From: Arthrobacter beigongshangensis
Lineage (GTDB): Bacteria; Bacillota; Bacilli; Bacillales_A; Planococcaceae
DNA length: 64,000 bases
Assembly: GCF_016820585.1 (NCBI RefSeq)
Contig: NZ_JADHDX010000005.1
Coordinates: 62,001-126,000 of the forward strand
Reading direction: 5' to 3'
The notes beneath the pieces are model-generated. The model worked only from the letters and a program-made list of their open reading frames with translations. It made no database searches and was not told the origin of the DNA. A program made the translations under genes and the position numbers. Below, piece after piece: positions 8,866 to 17,475 of this stretch. Every line of letters starts with the position of its first letter. Positions within the stretch are counted from its first letter, which is position 1.

Positions 8866-9875
8866 CGACGATAAAAGATGTTGCGAAGCAAGCAGGCGTA
8901 TCCATTGGTGTTGTGTCAAAAGCATTTAATAATTACCCAGATGTCAGTGAGAAAACGAAAAAACGGATTTTTGAAATTGCAAAAGAATTAAATTATACAC
9001 CAAATGTCATCGCTAAAAATCTATCGTCAAAAAAACAAATGACCATTGGACTAATCTCATCGGGTGTTTTTAATGATAATGAGAAGGATAATAATGCATT
9101 TGATATATTCAAAGGAGTTTATTCTGCGGTTTCTGCGGGTCCGTTTGAACTGTCAATTTACTTAATTGATTCACAAGAGCAAAAGCAAAAAAGCTATGTC
9201 CAATATTGCCGAGAACGTAATATTGGGGGAGCATTGTTGCAGGGCATTCGGATAGATGATTCTTATTATAAGGAATTGATCACTACGAATATACCGTGTG
9301 TTGTGCTGGATATTATGACCGAAACGAATAATGGCTTGATTGGTAGTGTGTCGATTGATAATGCGGTGGCTGGCAAGGAAATAGCTGCTCATTTATTGGC
9401 AAATAATCATCGTGACATTGTCGTTATGGCTGGAACAAAGGAAACGTATGTCAATGCAGAGCGTATGAAAGGTGTACAACAGGCCTTTGAAACAAATGGT
9501 TTAGAGTTAAGTGAGGATAAAGTGCTGTACGCACAATTTTCTGAGCAGGATGCGTATGAATTGGCGAAGGAATATTTGCGAACGAAAGAGCCAACAGCCT
9601 TTTTATGCTTTAGCGATTTGATGGCATTCGGTGTCATGAAAGCAGTCAATGAAGCTGGTTTAAGGATTCCGGAAGATATTTCGGTGACGGGGTTTGATGA
9701 TTTGGTCATTAGCGCGTACACGCAACCGCAGTTAACAACTATTCGACAGAACTTTATGGAGGTTGGCAAGGTGGCCGCCTTATTACTGCAAGATTTGATG
9801 GAAAATAAGCTGGAACGACAGCATGTCTACGTGGAACATCAGTTAATGGAACGACAAAGCGTTCGAATGATCTGA
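8862..9875 (+). CDS. LacI/GalR-family transcriptional regulator
   Basis: DNA-binding regulator of 337 residues. The N-terminal helix-turn-helix plus hinge (TTIKDVAKQAGVS, then VVSKAFNNYPDVS) occupies residues 2-55; the rest is a periplasmic-binding-protein-like effector domain. It begins at GTG in a GTGA overlap with the permease gene, which is uncommon for a regulator and puts it under its own operon's control. The two AAAACGTTTT operators upstream of 3277 are its most likely targets. The inducer is probably the imported sugar or a phosphorylated product; that is inference. Confidence 0.88.
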   Translation: MTTIKDVAKQAGVSIGVVSKAFNNYPDVSEKTKKRIFEIAKELNYTPNVIAKNLSSKKQMTIGLISSGVFNDNEKDNNAFDIFKGVYSAVSAGPFELSIYLIDSQEQKQKSYVQYCRERNIGGALLQGIRIDDSYYKELITTNIPCVVLDIMTETNNGLIGSVSIDNAVAGKEIAAHLLANNHRDIVVMAGTKETYVNAERMKGVQQAFETNGLELSEDKVLYAQFSEQDAYELAKEYLRTKEPTAFLCFSDLMAFGVMKAVNEAGLRIPEDISVTGFDDLVISAYTQPQLTTIRQNFMEVGKVAALLLQDLMENKLERQHVYVEHQLMERQSVRMI

Positions 9876-9893
9876 TTGGAAAGGAAGAGAATA

Positions 9894-10574
9894 ATGTCAC
9901 AATACCCAAAGGCCTTTATTTATGATTTGGATGGAGTCATTACAGATACGGCAGAGTTTCACTTTTTAGCCTGGCAGAAGTTGGCGGATGAACTTGGGAT
10001 AGCGATTGACCGTCAGTTTAATGAACAGCTGAAAGGAATTAGCCGCATGGAGTCTTTGGAGAAAATCTTAGCTTTGAAGCCAGCTCTGTTGGCGCTGGAA
10101 AATGATGAAAAGAACAGGCTAGCTAATCAAAAAAATAGTCATTATTTAGAGCTGGTAGAAACCGTTAATACGGATGATATTTTACCAGGCATTGAGCAGT
10201 TATTACAGAAAAATAAAGAACATCACATAAAAATCGCGCTTGGTTCAGCAAGTAACAATGCGAAAAATATAGTAGATAAGCTAGGACTTGCACATTATTT
10301 TGACTATATCGTCGACGCATCACAGGTGAAAAAAGGGAAACCAGATCCTGAAACCTTTACAACGGCTGCAGATTTCTTAGGGATATCCTATGAAGAATGC
10401 ATTGGAATTGAAGATGCAGAGGCAGGAGTAGCGGCGATTAACGGTGCCAAGATGTTTTCAGTAGGTGTTGGATCTGTTGAACAACTGGGACAAGCAGATT
10501 ATTTAGTAGCAGACACTTCACAATTGATTTTTGAAGAAATTATTAACTGTTATTTAGAAAAAAAGAGTAAGTAA
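9894..10574 (+). CDS. pgmB: beta-phosphoglucomutase
   Basis: HAD-superfamily phosphomutase converting beta-glucose-1-phosphate, the product of inverting GH65 phosphorylases, into glucose-6-phosphate. The sequence shows the HAD nucleophile motif with Asp11 and Asp13 (YDLDGVITDTAE), the Ser/Asn motif LGSASNN near residue 115, and the KGKPDPE lysine motif near residue 145. It is 226 residues, the normal length. The frame extends upstream to a TTG at 9876, but the ATG at 9894 follows an AAGGAAGAG ribosome site. It sits between the regulator and maltose phosphorylase and would serve both GH65 enzymes of the locus. Confidence 0.94.
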   Translation: MSQYPKAFIYDLDGVITDTAEFHFLAWQKLADELGIAIDRQFNEQLKGISRMESLEKILALKPALLALENDEKNRLANQKNSHYLELVETVNTDDILPGIEQLLQKNKEHHIKIALGSASNNAKNIVDKLGLAHYFDYIVDASQVKKGKPDPETFTTAADFLGISYEECIGIEDAEAGVAAINGAKMFSVGVGSVEQLGQADYLVADTSQLIFEEIINCYLEKKSK

Positions 10575-10590
10575 GCAGGGAGAGAGAAAC

Positions 10591-12882
10591 ATGAGCTGGA
10601 CATTAAAAAAGTCAGGGCTAGATAATGACAACCTTTTGCAAAATGAAAGCCTATTATCTTTAGGAAATGGCTATTTGGGTGTAAGAGGGAATTTTGAAGA
10701 AGGCTATCCACAGACATATAAATCGATTCGAGGGACATACATAAATGCCTTTCACGATGAAATAGAGTTGCAATACGGGGAAAAGTTATTTGGATTCCCT
10801 GATATTCAGCAAAAAATAGTCAATATTATTGATGGGCAAACGGTTCAAATTTGGCTAGATGATGAAGCCTTTTCTTTGTTTGAAGGGGAGGTTATTCACT
10901 TCGAACGGAATTTGCATATGGATAAAGGATTTGCAGAACGTATCATTCATTGGAGGTCGCCGAAAGGGCGTGAAGTTCAGCTCCATTTCAAACGGCTCGT
11001 TTCTTTTATCACCAAAGAATTACTTGCGATTGATATTAAAATTGTTCCTGTAAGTCCGATTCAACAAATTAAAGTGATTTCAACTGTGAATGGTGACGTA
11101 TCTAATTTTGTCGATAAAACGGACCCGCGAATTGCTTCAGGTCATGCAAAGCGGCTTCACGTAATAGAAGCTCATCAGCAGGAACAATGGAGTATTGTTA
11201 AAAATCGAACATACGCAACGGAACTGGAAGTAGCTTGTGTTGCTTCATCGCAGGTGACACAAGGGAACTATCAGTATGAATGTAATTCAACGGATAATAG
11301 CGTGGAGCAGACTTATCTATTTGAAGGCAATGAGGCGATTCATTTTACCAAGTATAGTGTGTACACCGATACACTACGACATGGCGAGGCAGTTGTCGAA
11401 AAAGCGATTGCCGTTCAACAGCAGCTTTCAGCAACAACCTTTGAGGATCTTCTGCTAGAGCAAAAAGACTATTTAGATCATTTTTGGAGCAAATCCGATG
11501 TAGCAATAGATGGAGACACACGATTGCAAGAAGGTATTCGCTTTAACCTGTACCAATTATTACAATCTGTTGGGAAAGACCCTGTCAGCAATATCGCGGC
11601 AAAAGGCTTATCGGGTGAAGGCTATGAAGGTCATTATTTCTGGGATACCGAGATTTATATGTTCCCCGTATTTTTAATGACCAATCCAGAAATTGCAAAA
11701 AATCTATTGCTACATCGTTATTCTATTTTAGATAGTGCAAGAGCAAGGGCCAAGGAGCTCGGCCATACAAAAGGAGCACTATTCCCATGGCGGACGATCA
11801 CAGGACCAGAAAGCTCGGCATTTTTCCCAGCTGGAACAGCCCAGTATCATATTAGTGCAGATGTGGCGTATAGCTATATTCAATATTATTTAGTCACACA
11901 GGACGAAGCCTTCTTAAAGGATTATATGGCAGAGGTTCTTTTTGAAACAGCACGCTTATGGGCAGATGCAGGTCATATGCATGAAGAACAATTTAGAATT
12001 GATAGCGTAACAGGTCCGGATGAATATACATGTATCGTGAATAATAATTACTATACAAATGTCATGGCCAAGCATAATTTACTGTGGGCAGCGAAGGTGT
12101 ATCGTCTTCTGAAAGAAAAGGATAGCAAACATCTTCAACAATTAATTAACCAGTTAGAACTAACCGAACAAGAAGTTCAGGAATGGGTAGATGCAGGAGA
12201 AAAGATGTATCTTCCCTATGATGAAACATACAAAATAAACGCACAAGATGATAGCTTTTTACAAAAGGCTCGTTGGGATTTAGAAAATACGCCGAAAGAT
12301 AAATTCCCACTCCTGTTGAATTATCATCCACTAACACTCTATAGGTATCAAGTATGTAAACAAGCAGATACTGTATTGGGGCATTTCCTATTAGAGGACG
12401 AACAAGATTTTGAAACGATGAAAAATTCCTATGATTACTATGAGGAAATTACAACCCATGATTCATCATTATCTAGCTGCGTATATAGTATAATGGCTTC
12501 TAAATTGGGCTATAAAGAAAAAGCTTATAATTACTTTATTGAAACGGCTCGATTGGATTTGGACAATACACATGGCAATACAAAAGATGGTTTGCATATG
12601 GCTAATATGGGCGGTACATGGCTAGCCATTGTCTATGGATTTGCCGGGTTACGAGTGAAAGAAAGTGGGCTATCCTTCGCACCTACATTGCCTGATGGGT
12701 GGAATTCCCTCGAATTTCATGTGCAGTACCAGGGCAGATTGCTAAAGGTTCACCTAGAAAGTAATGCGGTCAGTTATGCAGTTGTAGAGGGAGAAGCACT
12801 GAGTATTTTGCATAATGGAACTGCGGTTTATCTTGAAAAAGGGCAGAAAGTTAGGCTTAATAGTGCAAAATTAAGTTTTTGA
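10591..12882 (+). CDS. mapA: GH65 maltose phosphorylase
   Basis: GH65 phosphorylase splitting maltose with phosphate into beta-glucose-1-phosphate and glucose. It is 763 residues, the usual length for maltose phosphorylase. GEGYEGHYFWDTE (near residue 345) and VTGPDEYTCIVNNNYYTN, with Glu478 as expected general acid, are present; the TCIVNNNYYTN form is the one I associate with maltose phosphorylases, unlike the KEHVNNNAFTN of the enzyme at 3277. The ATG is 17 bases after pgmB with an AGGGAGAG site. Placement directly after beta-phosphoglucomutase is the common arrangement in Firmicutes. A terminator follows. Maltose specificity is inferred from motif and context. Confidence 0.88.
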   Translation: MSWTLKKSGLDNDNLLQNESLLSLGNGYLGVRGNFEEGYPQTYKSIRGTYINAFHDEIELQYGEKLFGFPDIQQKIVNIIDGQTVQIWLDDEAFSLFEGEVIHFERNLHMDKGFAERIIHWRSPKGREVQLHFKRLVSFITKELLAIDIKIVPVSPIQQIKVISTVNGDVSNFVDKTDPRIASGHAKRLHVIEAHQQEQWSIVKNRTYATELEVACVASSQVTQGNYQYECNSTDNSVEQTYLFEGNEAIHFTKYSVYTDTLRHGEAVVEKAIAVQQQLSATTFEDLLLEQKDYLDHFWSKSDVAIDGDTRLQEGIRFNLYQLLQSVGKDPVSNIAAKGLSGEGYEGHYFWDTEIYMFPVFLMTNPEIAKNLLLHRYSILDSARARAKELGHTKGALFPWRTITGPESSAFFPAGTAQYHISADVAYSYIQYYLVTQDEAFLKDYMAEVLFETARLWADAGHMHEEQFRIDSVTGPDEYTCIVNNNYYTNVMAKHNLLWAAKVYRLLKEKDSKHLQQLINQLELTEQEVQEWVDAGEKMYLPYDETYKINAQDDSFLQKARWDLENTPKDKFPLLLNYHPLTLYRYQVCKQADTVLGHFLLEDEQDFETMKNSYDYYEEITTHDSSLSSCVYSIMASKLGYKEKAYNYFIETARLDLDNTHGNTKDGLHMANMGGTWLAIVYGFAGLRVKESGLSFAPTLPDGWNSLEFHVQYQGRLLKVHLESNAVSYAVVEGEALSILHNGTAVYLEKGQKVRLNSAKLSF

Positions 12883-12892
12883 AAAGCCATAT

Positions 12893-12931
12893 AAAAAAAC
12901 GCTGAGTGGAGAAATCCCTTGGCGTTTTTTT
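12893..12931 (+). terminator. Rho-independent terminator after mapA
   Basis: AAAAAACGC (12894-12902) pairs with GCGTTTTTT (12922-12930), giving a hairpin with a T-rich tail that closes the alpha-glucoside operon. Confidence 0.85.
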
Positions 12932-13206
12932 ACTTCTCATAATGATTGAAATCCGACGTTTTTTTTGAATTAATAGGTTCCATTACAATAAGTACACTTT
13001 GTTATCTTGAAAGTGCTTGAGGAAAATAAGAAAGTGAAAAAGAAAAAATTCCATACGCCATTGTAAAGAATTTCGAACGAATAGATTTTTGAAAACCGAC
13101 GATTCCTATGTTCATTTGAGCCCTACTTGAAAAGAAATTATATCGAGTATCCTGTAAAGGAGTACATGGAATTGGGGGACAAACTTTCCATTATATGTTA
13201 AACAAA
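12932..13206 (+). other. non-coding spacer between convergent units
   Basis: About 275 bases of AT-rich sequence between the mapA terminator and the araR terminator. I see no gene with a ribosome site and no recognisable RNA; the short frames here are not convincing. Confidence 0.5.
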
Positions 13207-13237
13207 GAAAGACCGGGCGATGTTTACCCGGTCTTTC
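13207..13237 (-). terminator. terminator of araR
   Basis: GAAAGACCGGG and CCCGGTCTTTC form a perfect 11-bp stem around a nine-base loop, placed just beyond the araR stop codon on the minus strand and followed there by a T-rich stretch. Confidence 0.85.
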
Positions 13238-13241
13238 ATAA

Positions 13242-14363
13242 TTAGATTCGTTTTTTTGTTGAGTTTCGAATAACCAGTTTGGGTTCATATATGATTTGAT
13301 CTTGTTTTCCGCTATCATTTTTTTCGATGGAATCAATAATCCATTTAGCAGCATCAACCCCCATTTGCGCTTTTGGGTGTGTTAAAGTTGTCAATTTCAC
13401 ATCGGATGCCTCAGATAAATTCGAATCATCATAACCTACTACAGAAATATCGTCAGGTACATTATAGCCGCTTGTACGCAAAATATTGATAACAGCTAAA
13501 GCGTTAGCATCGTTATAGCAAACAATACCGGTAGGTTCATTATTTGACTGTGTAAATAATTTTTTTAACTGATTAGCTAAACGTTCATGCATATTTTCTG
13601 TTGTGTAAGAAAGGATTGTATCATTTAAAAAAGGAATATTATTTTCACGGAATGCTCGGATAAATCCTTTCATTCGGTATACACCTTGCATATCATCAGT
13701 TTTAAAAACCCCAATAATTTTTTCATGCCCTAGATCAATTAGATGTTGTGTAGCCAAAAAACCACCTTTTTCATCATCAATAACAATATGAGGGGAATTT
13801 AGTTGTGAGTAGTATTGATTAATCATTAGGTATGGTATACCCTTCCTCTCAAGTTCCATATAGTAATGAATATTTGGATTGTAGCTACTACTTTTTGTAG
13901 GTTCAACAATTAGCCCATCAATATTTCGACTTAGCATGGCTTCAAGACATTGTTTTTCTTTTTCTTGATCATTATCTGTGGATGTAATGATAAGTGAATA
14001 ACCTTTCGAAGTCAGGTATGATTCCATCCCCCTAATAATTGTTGGGAAAATGTAATCGGATATATAGGTTGTAATTAAACCGATATTTTTACCTGAAATC
14101 TGTGTAGGTGGCTCACTTGTCAAAAAGTTATCCGATTGTGCAGGTAGTGATGTTGAGCAAAATGTGCCAGATCCCTGTTCCCTGTAAAGAAGTCCCTCAT
14201 GAACAAGCTGGCCAATCGCTTGACGAATTGTATGCCGGCTAACGTTAAACATTTTTGCTAATTCATTTTCAGAGTAAATTTTATCGCCTGGATTTATTTT
14301 TCCAAGGGTGATCCATTCTTTGATTGCATCGATTACAACCATGTATTTTGCGGGTTTATCCAT
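13242..14363 (-). CDS. araR: arabinose operon repressor, GntR-LacI chimera
   Basis: Repressor of arabinose utilisation genes. The N-terminal 70 residues are a GntR-type winged helix (YSENELAKMFNVSRHTIRQAIGQLV), and the remaining 300 are a LacI/GalR-type sugar-binding domain (IDGLIVEPT, VGYDDSNLSE). This chimeric build and the 373-residue length match AraR of Bacillus subtilis (about 362). It is transcribed divergently from the arabinose cluster at 14977, with a palindromic site downstream of its own -10 and another in the cluster promoter, as expected for autorepression and L-arabinose-relieved control. A hairpin terminator follows the gene. Confidence 0.93.
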   Translation of the reverse strand: MDKPAKYMVVIDAIKEWITLGKINPGDKIYSENELAKMFNVSRHTIRQAIGQLVHEGLLYREQGSGTFCSTSLPAQSDNFLTSEPPTQISGKNIGLITTYISDYIFPTIIRGMESYLTSKGYSLIITSTDNDQEKEKQCLEAMLSRNIDGLIVEPTKSSSYNPNIHYYMELERKGIPYLMINQYYSQLNSPHIVIDDEKGGFLATQHLIDLGHEKIIGVFKTDDMQGVYRMKGFIRAFRENNIPFLNDTILSYTTENMHERLANQLKKLFTQSNNEPTGIVCYNDANALAVINILRTSGYNVPDDISVVGYDDSNLSEASDVKLTTLTHPKAQMGVDAAKWIIDSIEKNDSGKQDQIIYEPKLVIRNSTKKRI

Positions 14364-14395
14364 AAAATCCCTGCTTTCGACATATTCATTGTGAG

Positions 14396-14425
14396 AGTTG
14401 TAAGTACAACTTTATTTTTATTATA
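14396..14425 (-). promoter_or_regulatory. araR promoter -10 and AraR box
   Basis: On the minus strand a TATAAT -10 (14420-14425) is followed by the 16-base palindrome AGTTGTAAGTACAACT (14396-14411), which differs from perfect symmetry only at its two central bases. It resembles the TTGTAC/GTACAA core of AraR operators and lies where binding would block araR transcription. Confidence 0.65.
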
Positions 14426-14808
14426 CATGAAATTTGGTACAAGTGTATAAAATTTTATGTTTGTTCTTAAATAGGATGGGGGAAATCAACAGCTTTATAA
14501 GAACAGACTCTTGAAAATAGAACTTATTTTAAGTGTAGAAGATTTTATCTTTCGTAAAGTTCGCAAGTTTAATATAAATCAAATATCTGTAAAACCGCAA
14601 TGAAATAACCTTTTTCTAGTGACGATTGTCATAATTCAGGCTAGAAGGTATTACGTCTTCATTGAGGAAATCTATCTGAATGTCATCCGATTTGCTGGTC
14701 GTTTTTATTTGAATTGGATCAAAATAAAATCGAGAAAGAAGCGCCTATTACATAATAGGGTTGTCGCATCAACCATTCATGCATTCAAAATCTTTACAGG
14801 ACTATAAA
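14426..14808 (+). other. non-coding part of the araR/arabinose divergent region
   Basis: About 380 bases without a convincing gene. A 62-codon frame starting with GTG at 14619 lacks a ribosome site and family features. A partial AraR-like half (GGTACAAGTGTATA, near 14436) is visible, but the region is unusually long for a simple divergent promoter. Confidence 0.4.
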
Positions 14809-14822
14809 TGAAAGCGCTATTA
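14809..14822 (+). promoter_or_regulatory. cre site upstream of the arabinose operon
   Basis: TGAAAGCGCTATTA matches the CcpA cre consensus at 13 of 14 positions, eight bases upstream of the -35 element. It implies glucose repression of the arabinose operon. Confidence 0.65.
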
Positions 14823-14829
14823 AAATAGC

Positions 14830-14887
14830 TTGCCAAAATATAGTCTCGTAGTATATAATCAAAATAATTCGACTTATACGTACAAGT
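14830..14887 (+). promoter_or_regulatory. arabinose operon promoter with AraR box
   Basis: TTGCCA (14830-14835) and TATAAT (14854-14859), 18 bases apart, form a sigma-A promoter. Thirteen bases on lies the near-perfect palindrome ACTTATACGTACAAGT (14872-14887), the best AraR operator candidate in the window. The layout predicts repression by AraR at the transcription start. Confidence 0.8.
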
Positions 14888-14976
14888 TGGAGCTGAGGGG
14901 TGATAAGTTGTAAGTAAGTTGTTGCGAAGCGAGGAGAACGAAGGAAATTAAAAAATGATGCGAAGGAGACAATACC

Positions 14977-16248
14977 ATGTTAAGAAAAAAAATAACAATC
15001 TATCTGTCACTGATTACGCTTGCATTATCTATATTCCTGATTGGTTGTTCTAGTAAAGATGAAAGCACTGGGAAAGAAAATAATGGAGAAAAAGTTACAA
15101 TTCGATTTAGTATGTGGGATACATTAAAAGAAAGTGAAACTGAATTTATTCGAGCTTTTGAGAAGAAATATCCAAATATAAAAATTGAATTAGTAAATAT
15201 TCCAGATGATTACTCACAAAAGATTAATTCAATGATTATCGGTGGAACTGCTCCGGACGTTATTTTAGCGTGGGAAGCTGATATTCCAAGGTTCTCGGAA
15301 AATGGAGCAATTGAAGCGTTAGACCAATACCTTGAAAATACTGATGAATTCACAATGGATGATTTTATTCCGGCCATGGGTGAGTTAAATAAAACAGGAG
15401 ATAAAGTATTTGGATTACCGTGGGTGTATGCGACAGAGTTTTTATATTACAACAAAGATATGTTTGATGCAGCCGCTATTGGATACCCAAATGCTGATTG
15501 GACATGGGATGATTACGCAGATGCAGCAAAGAAATTAACGATTAAAGATGGAAACAAAACAACTCAATGGGGGACGGATGCGATTTCATTTCCGGGTATC
15601 TGGTATTCGATGATTGGTGCTGCTGGTGATGACGTTGTAGATGCCGATGGGAACTTTTCTTTAGGTGAAGGTTTGCGAAAAACACTTGAATTTCAAAACA
15701 AGCTAACAAATATTGATAAGGTTTCGCCAGAACCATCTGGTTCAGGTGAAGTAGCTGATTTATTTAGTGCTGGAAAAGCGGCAATGACTCGCCAAGGTAA
15801 CTGGTATATAAGGAGTTATCAAGATGCTGAATTCAATTGGGATATTGCACCTCTTCCTAAAGAGGAAAGATCTTACGCTTCTCTTCATACAGGTTTCTTC
15901 TCAATCAATAGTAAGAGTAAGCATAAAGACGAGGCTTGGAAATTTATTGAGTTTATGATGGGTGATGAAGGACAACCACTTTTAAGCAAGATGTCGAATA
16001 ACCCGTCGGCACGTCCAAGTATTGCAGCAAATGAAGATTACCGTGTTGAAGGAAAAAATGGTCCAACGAGTTGGGAAGTGTTTAATCAATCAGCGGAGTT
16101 CTCGAGGTTTGGTTATGTTTTACTCAATCCAACAATTACAGATGATCTTGTAAAACAATTTAATGCTGTTTTATTGGGACAAAAAACAATTGATGACGTA
16201 ATTAATATTGAAGTTCCAAATGCCCAAAAGCAATTAGAGGCACAGTGA
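14977..16248 (+). CDS. arabino-oligosaccharide-binding lipoprotein (AraN-like)
   Basis: Family 1 extracellular solute-binding protein of 423 residues, with a signal peptide and lipobox ending in Cys24 (FLIGC). The start is fixed by AAGGAG upstream of ATG 14977. As first gene of the arabinose operon, before two permeases and two arabinofuranosidases, it most likely captures arabinose oligosaccharides as AraN does in Bacillus subtilis. The sequence itself shows only a CUT1 sugar-binding protein; the ligand is inferred from neighbours. A long hairpin separates it from the permeases. Confidence 0.87.
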   Translation: MLRKKITIYLSLITLALSIFLIGCSSKDESTGKENNGEKVTIRFSMWDTLKESETEFIRAFEKKYPNIKIELVNIPDDYSQKINSMIIGGTAPDVILAWEADIPRFSENGAIEALDQYLENTDEFTMDDFIPAMGELNKTGDKVFGLPWVYATEFLYYNKDMFDAAAIGYPNADWTWDDYADAAKKLTIKDGNKTTQWGTDAISFPGIWYSMIGAAGDDVVDADGNFSLGEGLRKTLEFQNKLTNIDKVSPEPSGSGEVADLFSAGKAAMTRQGNWYIRSYQDAEFNWDIAPLPKEERSYASLHTGFFSINSKSKHKDEAWKFIEFMMGDEGQPLLSKMSNNPSARPSIAANEDYRVEGKNGPTSWEVFNQSAEFSRFGYVLLNPTITDDLVKQFNAVLLGQKTIDDVINIEVPNAQKQLEAQ

Positions 16249-16322
16249 AAGCAATAAGAAATATTTAAGGTGCCACTTTGCTTTTTGGTCCAGTCGGAAT
16301 AGTGTGGAAATTTTAGAGAAAC

Positions 16323-16377
16323 AAACTTTTAAACATTAATCGGTAGGGGGGATGCTCCCCCCGCTGATTGAAAGTTT
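16323..16377 (+). other. large intercistronic hairpin after binding-protein gene
   Basis: GGGGGG (16346-16351) pairs with CCCCCC (16357-16362), and outer segments AATCGG/CTGATT and AAACTTT (16323-16329)/AAAGTTT (16371-16377) can extend the stem. No T-run follows. It parallels the hairpin behind the other binding-protein gene at 7019 and probably sets the binding-protein to permease ratio. The whole 313-base gap to 16562 has no other gene except the mini-frame at 16548. Confidence 0.6.
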
Positions 16378-16547
16378 ACTTATGTCTAGTCTTTAGACAC
16401 CATTCGAATTTGTTCTTGTAAGTACTTGAAGAGAAAGTTTCATGATTGTTTTTGTTGCTAAGACGAAACTTTTATGGTTTTTTATTTAGCTAAAGATGAA
16501 TGGATTGCAATTATTTCTTTGAAAAACCTACCTATCAAGGAGATAGA

Positions 16548-16565
16548 ATGGACGTGAGCATATGA
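16548..16565 (+). other. five-codon leader frame coupled to the permease start
   Basis: AAGGAG (16538-16543) is 4-5 bases before an ATG at 16548 that encodes MDVSI and stops at a TGA (16563-16565) overlapping the permease ATG by ATGA. The permease start itself has no ribosome site within usual distance, so it may be reached by re-initiation after this frame. Confidence 0.45.
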
Positions 16566-17458
16566 AAAAGAAAGTAAACGGATTTAAGGAAAGCTTGTCT
16601 GCGTATGGATTTTTGTCGCCATGGTTTATTGGTTTGATCGTTTTTACTGGGGGACCAATCATTGCTTCTTTTGTTTTAAGTTTAATGAAATGGAATTTGA
16701 TTAGCTCACCGGAATTTGTTGGCCTTGATAACTTCAAGGCACTATTTGATGGAAGTACAGATTTTCTAAATTCGTTAAGAGTAACGTTGATATTCACAGT
16801 TATTAGTGTAGTAGTCACTTTGTTTTCATCGTTGTTTTTAGCAACATTATTGAACTTTAAAATAAGGTTTATGGGAATATTTCAGTTTTTTTACTTTATT
16901 CCCGCTGTTATGCCCAGCGTTGTTATGGCCTTTGTTTTTAAATTAATGTTTAACAAAGAGTTAGGGATTGTGAACTATGTGCTTTCATTTTTCGGAATTG
17001 ATAGCCCACCTAACTGGTTAAATGATACATTTTATGTTTGGCCAACATTAGCAATAACATGCATATTCACTTATGCAACAGGTCAAATGATGTTAATTTT
17101 TAGTTCTGCATTAAAAGAGGTCCCTCAAGAGTTATATGAAGCATCAGATATTGATGGAGCTAGTTTTTCTCAGAGATTTTTCCATGTGACGCTGCCGGCG
17201 ATTTCTCCAATTATTCTGTTTAACCTAGTCGTGGCAACGGTTAACTCATTCAATAGTTCTTTTACGCTTCTTTATCCACTTACAAATGGAGGACCTGGTG
17301 CTGAAACTGAAGTGCTTAGTTTAAATATTTATAAATATGCATTTAAGCTCTTTGATATGGGGTATGCTTCGGCACTAGCCATTGTATTATTTGCTATTGT
17401 CGGTGTAATTGCATTCCTGCAGTTTTATCTGTCAAGGAAATCGGTTCACTATAATTAA
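16562..17458 (+). CDS. araP: sugar ABC transporter permease, AraP-like
   Basis: CUT1-family membrane subunit of 298 residues, with six hydrophobic segments and the EAA loop YEASDIDGASFSQRFFHVTLP near residue 195. It pairs with the permease at 17476. The ATG at 16562 is 18 bases from the nearest AAGGAG, which instead serves a five-codon frame ending in an ATGA overlap. Operon position between the AraN-like lipoprotein and GH127/araBDA supports import of arabinose oligomers. The symbol follows the Bacillus subtilis araNPQ arrangement and rests on context. Confidence 0.83.
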   Translation: MKKKVNGFKESLSAYGFLSPWFIGLIVFTGGPIIASFVLSLMKWNLISSPEFVGLDNFKALFDGSTDFLNSLRVTLIFTVISVVVTLFSSLFLATLLNFKIRFMGIFQFFYFIPAVMPSVVMAFVFKLMFNKELGIVNYVLSFFGIDSPPNWLNDTFYVWPTLAITCIFTYATGQMMLIFSSALKEVPQELYEASDIDGASFSQRFFHVTLPAISPIILFNLVVATVNSFNSSFTLLYPLTNGGPGAETEVLSLNIYKYAFKLFDMGYASALAIVLFAIVGVIAFLQFYLSRKSVHYN

Positions 17459-17475
17459 AAGGGGGCGGGAGTACA

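Noticed and set aside
9407-9769. 120-codon minus-strand frame inside the LacI-type regulator
   Set aside because: Antisense shadow of a well-supported coding region.
14619-14807. 62-codon frame in the araR/arabinose divergent region
   Set aside because: GTG start without ribosome site, no family features, and placed in a regulatory region.
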